Position numbers and translations under genes: made by a program. This document shows, one piece after another, positions 5,513 through 7,454 of a stretch of 7,454 nt of DNA (within the stretch, counting starts at the first letter, position 1; each line of letters starts with the position of its first letter). Source of the DNA: Burkholderiales bacterium UBA1834 (GTDB taxonomy: Bacteria; Pseudomonadota; Gammaproteobacteria; Burkholderiales; Burkholderiaceae_C); the NCBI GenBank assembly GCA_002339015.1, contig DDJC01000004.1, positions 104,746-112,199 of the forward strand. The letters are read 5' to 3'. The notes beneath the pieces are model-generated. The model saw nothing but the letters and a program-made list of their open reading frames with translations, was not told the DNA's origin and ran no database searches.

Positions 5513-7454
5513 GAAATCAAACGGGATCGGCATGGCCGGTGGCCATCGCCCTATGGACGTGCCTGGGCCTGATGTTGCCCGGCGCCATGAAGGCCCAGAC
5601 CATGAGCGCCGCGGCGGCTTCGCCAGCCCGTTCGGCCGGTGGCACCTCAAGCTGCGGCGAGGCAACAGGGCCCACCGCCTGCGGCGCCAGCGGGCCGGCA
5701 AGCAAGAATGACCGAACCGTGAACGTCGGCGGCGGCAACCCTGTGAACGTCATCACGGGCAACAAGTACCAGCGCGAGGTCGATCTTCCGGCGTTGCCTG
5801 GGGTGCTGGGCCTGGAACTGGTCCGCCACTACAACAGCCAGTTCAGTGGCGTGGGCTTCCCCAATGGCATCATGGGACGCGGCTGGAAGCTGTCTTATGA
5901 AACCGAGTTGCACGTGGTGGGCCGAGCCTTGCAGATCGTGCAGGCCGATGGCGCCCGTCTGATTTTCAGCCGCGATCTGCTGGACCCAAGCCGCTGCAGC
6001 ACCTCGCGTGCTTCCGACGGACGTATCGCCATCCGCCGCGGCCCGCGCAGCGAAGAGTACGTATGGACTTGGCCCGATGGCCGTCGCCTGAGTTTCGATC
6101 ACCGCGGCAAACTGGTGCAGATCGCGGTGCCCACCGGTGAGTTTGTCACTTTGCAGCATGACGCTGGAGGGCATCTGGTCCAGGTCACCGATCCCCAGGG
6201 GCGTCAGCTCAAGCTCAACTACGCAGAACCTGCACGTGACGGACGCCGGCCAGCGCACTTCACCGGTGTGCAAAGCATCGACACGCCGGCGGGGCGTTTT
6301 GCCTATGAGTACGGGAGCACACCACCCAAGGGAACCCGGATCGACAAGATCCAGTTGGCGGCCAACCTGGCCAAGGTGCACCTGCCCACGCACTACGACG
6401 CCGACAAGCCCGCACACCCTTTGACCGCCCGCGGCACCACCACCAGCTCGGTCAGCCGCACCTATCACTATGAGGATGCACGCTTTCCCACGCTGCTCAC
6501 CGGCATCAGCGTGTCGGGCAGCGGCAGTGATGGCAAGCCGCTCAACCAGCGCATCTCCACCTATGGCTACGACCAACGCGGTTGGGCAGTGCGCAGTGAG
6601 CACGGTGGTCTGAAGGTGGAGATGGCCGTACTCGAACGCGCCAGCTTGAGCGAACTGCCGGGCAGCATGCCAGGACTCAGCGTGCTGGTGCACGGGCGAA
6701 CGACCGAACGGCCCGATGGCCGGCGACTGGAGATCCGCAGCGCCATGGTGGCGGGAGACTACCGCATCACCGAGACGCGGGGCGAGCCCTGCGTGGCCGC
6801 CCTGCCCTGTCCGCGGGCCAACATGCGGTATGTGTACGATGCGAAAGGCCTGTTGACCGAAGAGATTCAGCTCGACCTGCAGGGCCGGCCGCTGCGGGGC
6901 GTACGCACCTCCTACGACCCGCTGGACAGGGTGCTGCGGGTCAGTCAGGTTGCCTACAAGGATGGCAAGCCCGGCCCCGAGCACTGGATGGTGCGCTATG
7001 AGTATGGTGCTTCGGGTGGGCAGCCTGCGTTGGTGGCCAAGCCCAGTGTGGTGCCGGGGCGTGAGCACCAGAAGCGACTGACGTACAACGATCGCGGCCA
7101 GGTGCTGAGCATTGAAGAAAGCGGCTACAGCCCTCTGGATGCACAAGGGCTGCCCGTCATCGAGCCAAGTCAGGCCAGCCCGATCAAACGCATCACCCGC
7201 TACGAATACAGCCACATCAATGGCCGCAGCGTGCTTGTCGCGGTGGACGGGCCGCTGCCCGGCCCGGCAGACACCACACGGTACGTCTGGGACCGCCGCG
7301 CTGACCACCTGCGCAGCGTCCAGGCGCCCGGCGACCATGCAATGAAGGTCCTGCAGCGTGACACCGCGGGCCGCGTCACGCTGGTAGCGCACGACGATGG
7401 CAGCCGCTACCGGGAGACCAGCACGCGCCACGACCCCGCGGGCCGCGTGCTGGC
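5509..7454 (+). CDS. Secreted RHS/YD-repeat protein with DUF6531-like region, N-terminal part
   Basis: The frame is open from ATG 5509 through the window end, giving 648 residues of a larger protein. Residues 1-30 look like a Sec signal peptide: a short start with one Arg, a hydrophobic core (PVAIALWTCLGLMLPG) and a likely cut after AMKA. A Ser/Gly/Ala linker with two Cys (49, 58) follows. GGGNPVNVITGNKYQ at about 74-88 and LPGVLGLELVRHYNS at 96-110 match the DUF6531 region found at the start of RHS proteins. YD-type repeats follow, for example FDHRGKLVQI (196), YDAKGLLTEE (443), YDPLDRVLRV (469), YNDRGQVLSI (526), RDTAGRVTLV (618) and HDPAGRVL (641). In known RHS proteins these repeats build a shell around a variable C-terminal toxin. 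Here that end is missing, so toxicity is inference. No PAAR or VgrG region is seen; export by Sec is suggested. Codon use includes more TTG, CGA, GGG and AAA than hemE. The ribosome-binding site is weak (GGGG, 7 nt upstream). Confidence 0.88.
   Translation, partial: MRNQTGSAWPVAIALWTCLGLMLPGAMKAQTMSAAAASPARSAGGTSSCGEATGPTACGASGPASKNDRTVNVGGGNPVNVITGNKYQREVDLPALPGVLGLELVRHYNSQFSGVGFPNGIMGRGWKLSYETELHVVGRALQIVQADGARLIFSRDLLDPSRCSTSRASDGRIAIRRGPRSEEYVWTWPDGRRLSFDHRGKLVQIAVPTGEFVTLQHDAGGHLVQVTDPQGRQLKLNYAEPARDGRRPAHFTGVQSIDTPAGRFAYEYGSTPPKGTRIDKIQLAANLAKVHLPTHYDADKPAHPLTARGTTTSSVSRTYHYEDARFPTLLTGISVSGSGSDGKPLNQRISTYGYDQRGWAVRSEHGGLKVEMAVLERASLSELPGSMPGLSVLVHGRTTERPDGRRLEIRSAMVAGDYRITETRGEPCVAALPCPRANMRYVYDAKGLLTEEIQLDLQGRPLRGVRTSYDPLDRVLRVSQVAYKDGKPGPEHWMVRYEYGASGGQPALVAKPSVVPGREHQKRLTYNDRGQVLSIEESGYSPLDAQGLPVIEPSQASPIKRITRYEYSHINGRSVLVAVDGPLPGPADTTRYVWDRRADHLRSVQAPGDHAMKVLQRDTAGRVTLVAHDDGSRYRETSTRHDPAGRVL

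Noticed and set aside
5647..7431. Very long minus-strand open frame (594 codons) opposite the RHS gene
   Set aside because: Its translation is a His/Ala/Gly-rich mixture with no recognisable domain, while the plus strand gives a clear signal peptide, DUF6531-like region and YD repeats. It is a shadow of a GC-rich gene.

Overview
The window is GC-rich DNA with the codon habits of a betaproteobacterium. The HemE sequence and the style of the large secreted RHS protein suggest Burkholderiales, perhaps Comamonadaceae or a related genus such as Aquabacterium or Leptothrix. This placement is from memory of the families and was not checked by a search. There are five protein-coding genes, two of them cut by the window edges. 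No RNA gene, insertion sequence or CRISPR array was seen.

Positions 2-2570, plus strand, hold a three-gene ABC exporter operon. It consists of the C-terminal end of a HlyD-type periplasmic adaptor, an ABC ATPase of the YbhF/DrrA type starting at a GTG, and an ABC-2 permease of the YbhS/YhhJ type. Gaps of 29 and 14 nt indicate co-transcription. Together they would form an inner-membrane pump connected through the adaptor to an outer-membrane channel. The operon closes with a GC-rich hairpin (2596-2615) that it shares with the convergent next gene.

Positions 2631-4043, minus strand, hold a stand-alone acyltransferase of the condensation superfamily (HHxxxDG motif). Its substrate cannot be read from the sequence. 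It is divergent from hemE (4124-5242, plus), the haem-pathway uroporphyrinogen decarboxylase. The 80-bp divergent spacer holds a TACAAT -10 box so close to the hemE ATG that the hemE mRNA is probably leaderless.

Positions 5243-5508 form a 266-bp hairpin-rich spacer with two very short possible ORFs. One of them overlaps the next start codon as ATGA. From 5509 to the window end runs the N-terminal 648 residues of a large secreted RHS/YD-repeat protein with a signal peptide and a DUF6531-like region. Its C-terminus, where a toxin domain would be expected, lies outside the window. This gene is the clearest accessory element here. The rest is fairly ordinary chromosomal content, and I see no clearly novel multi-gene system.
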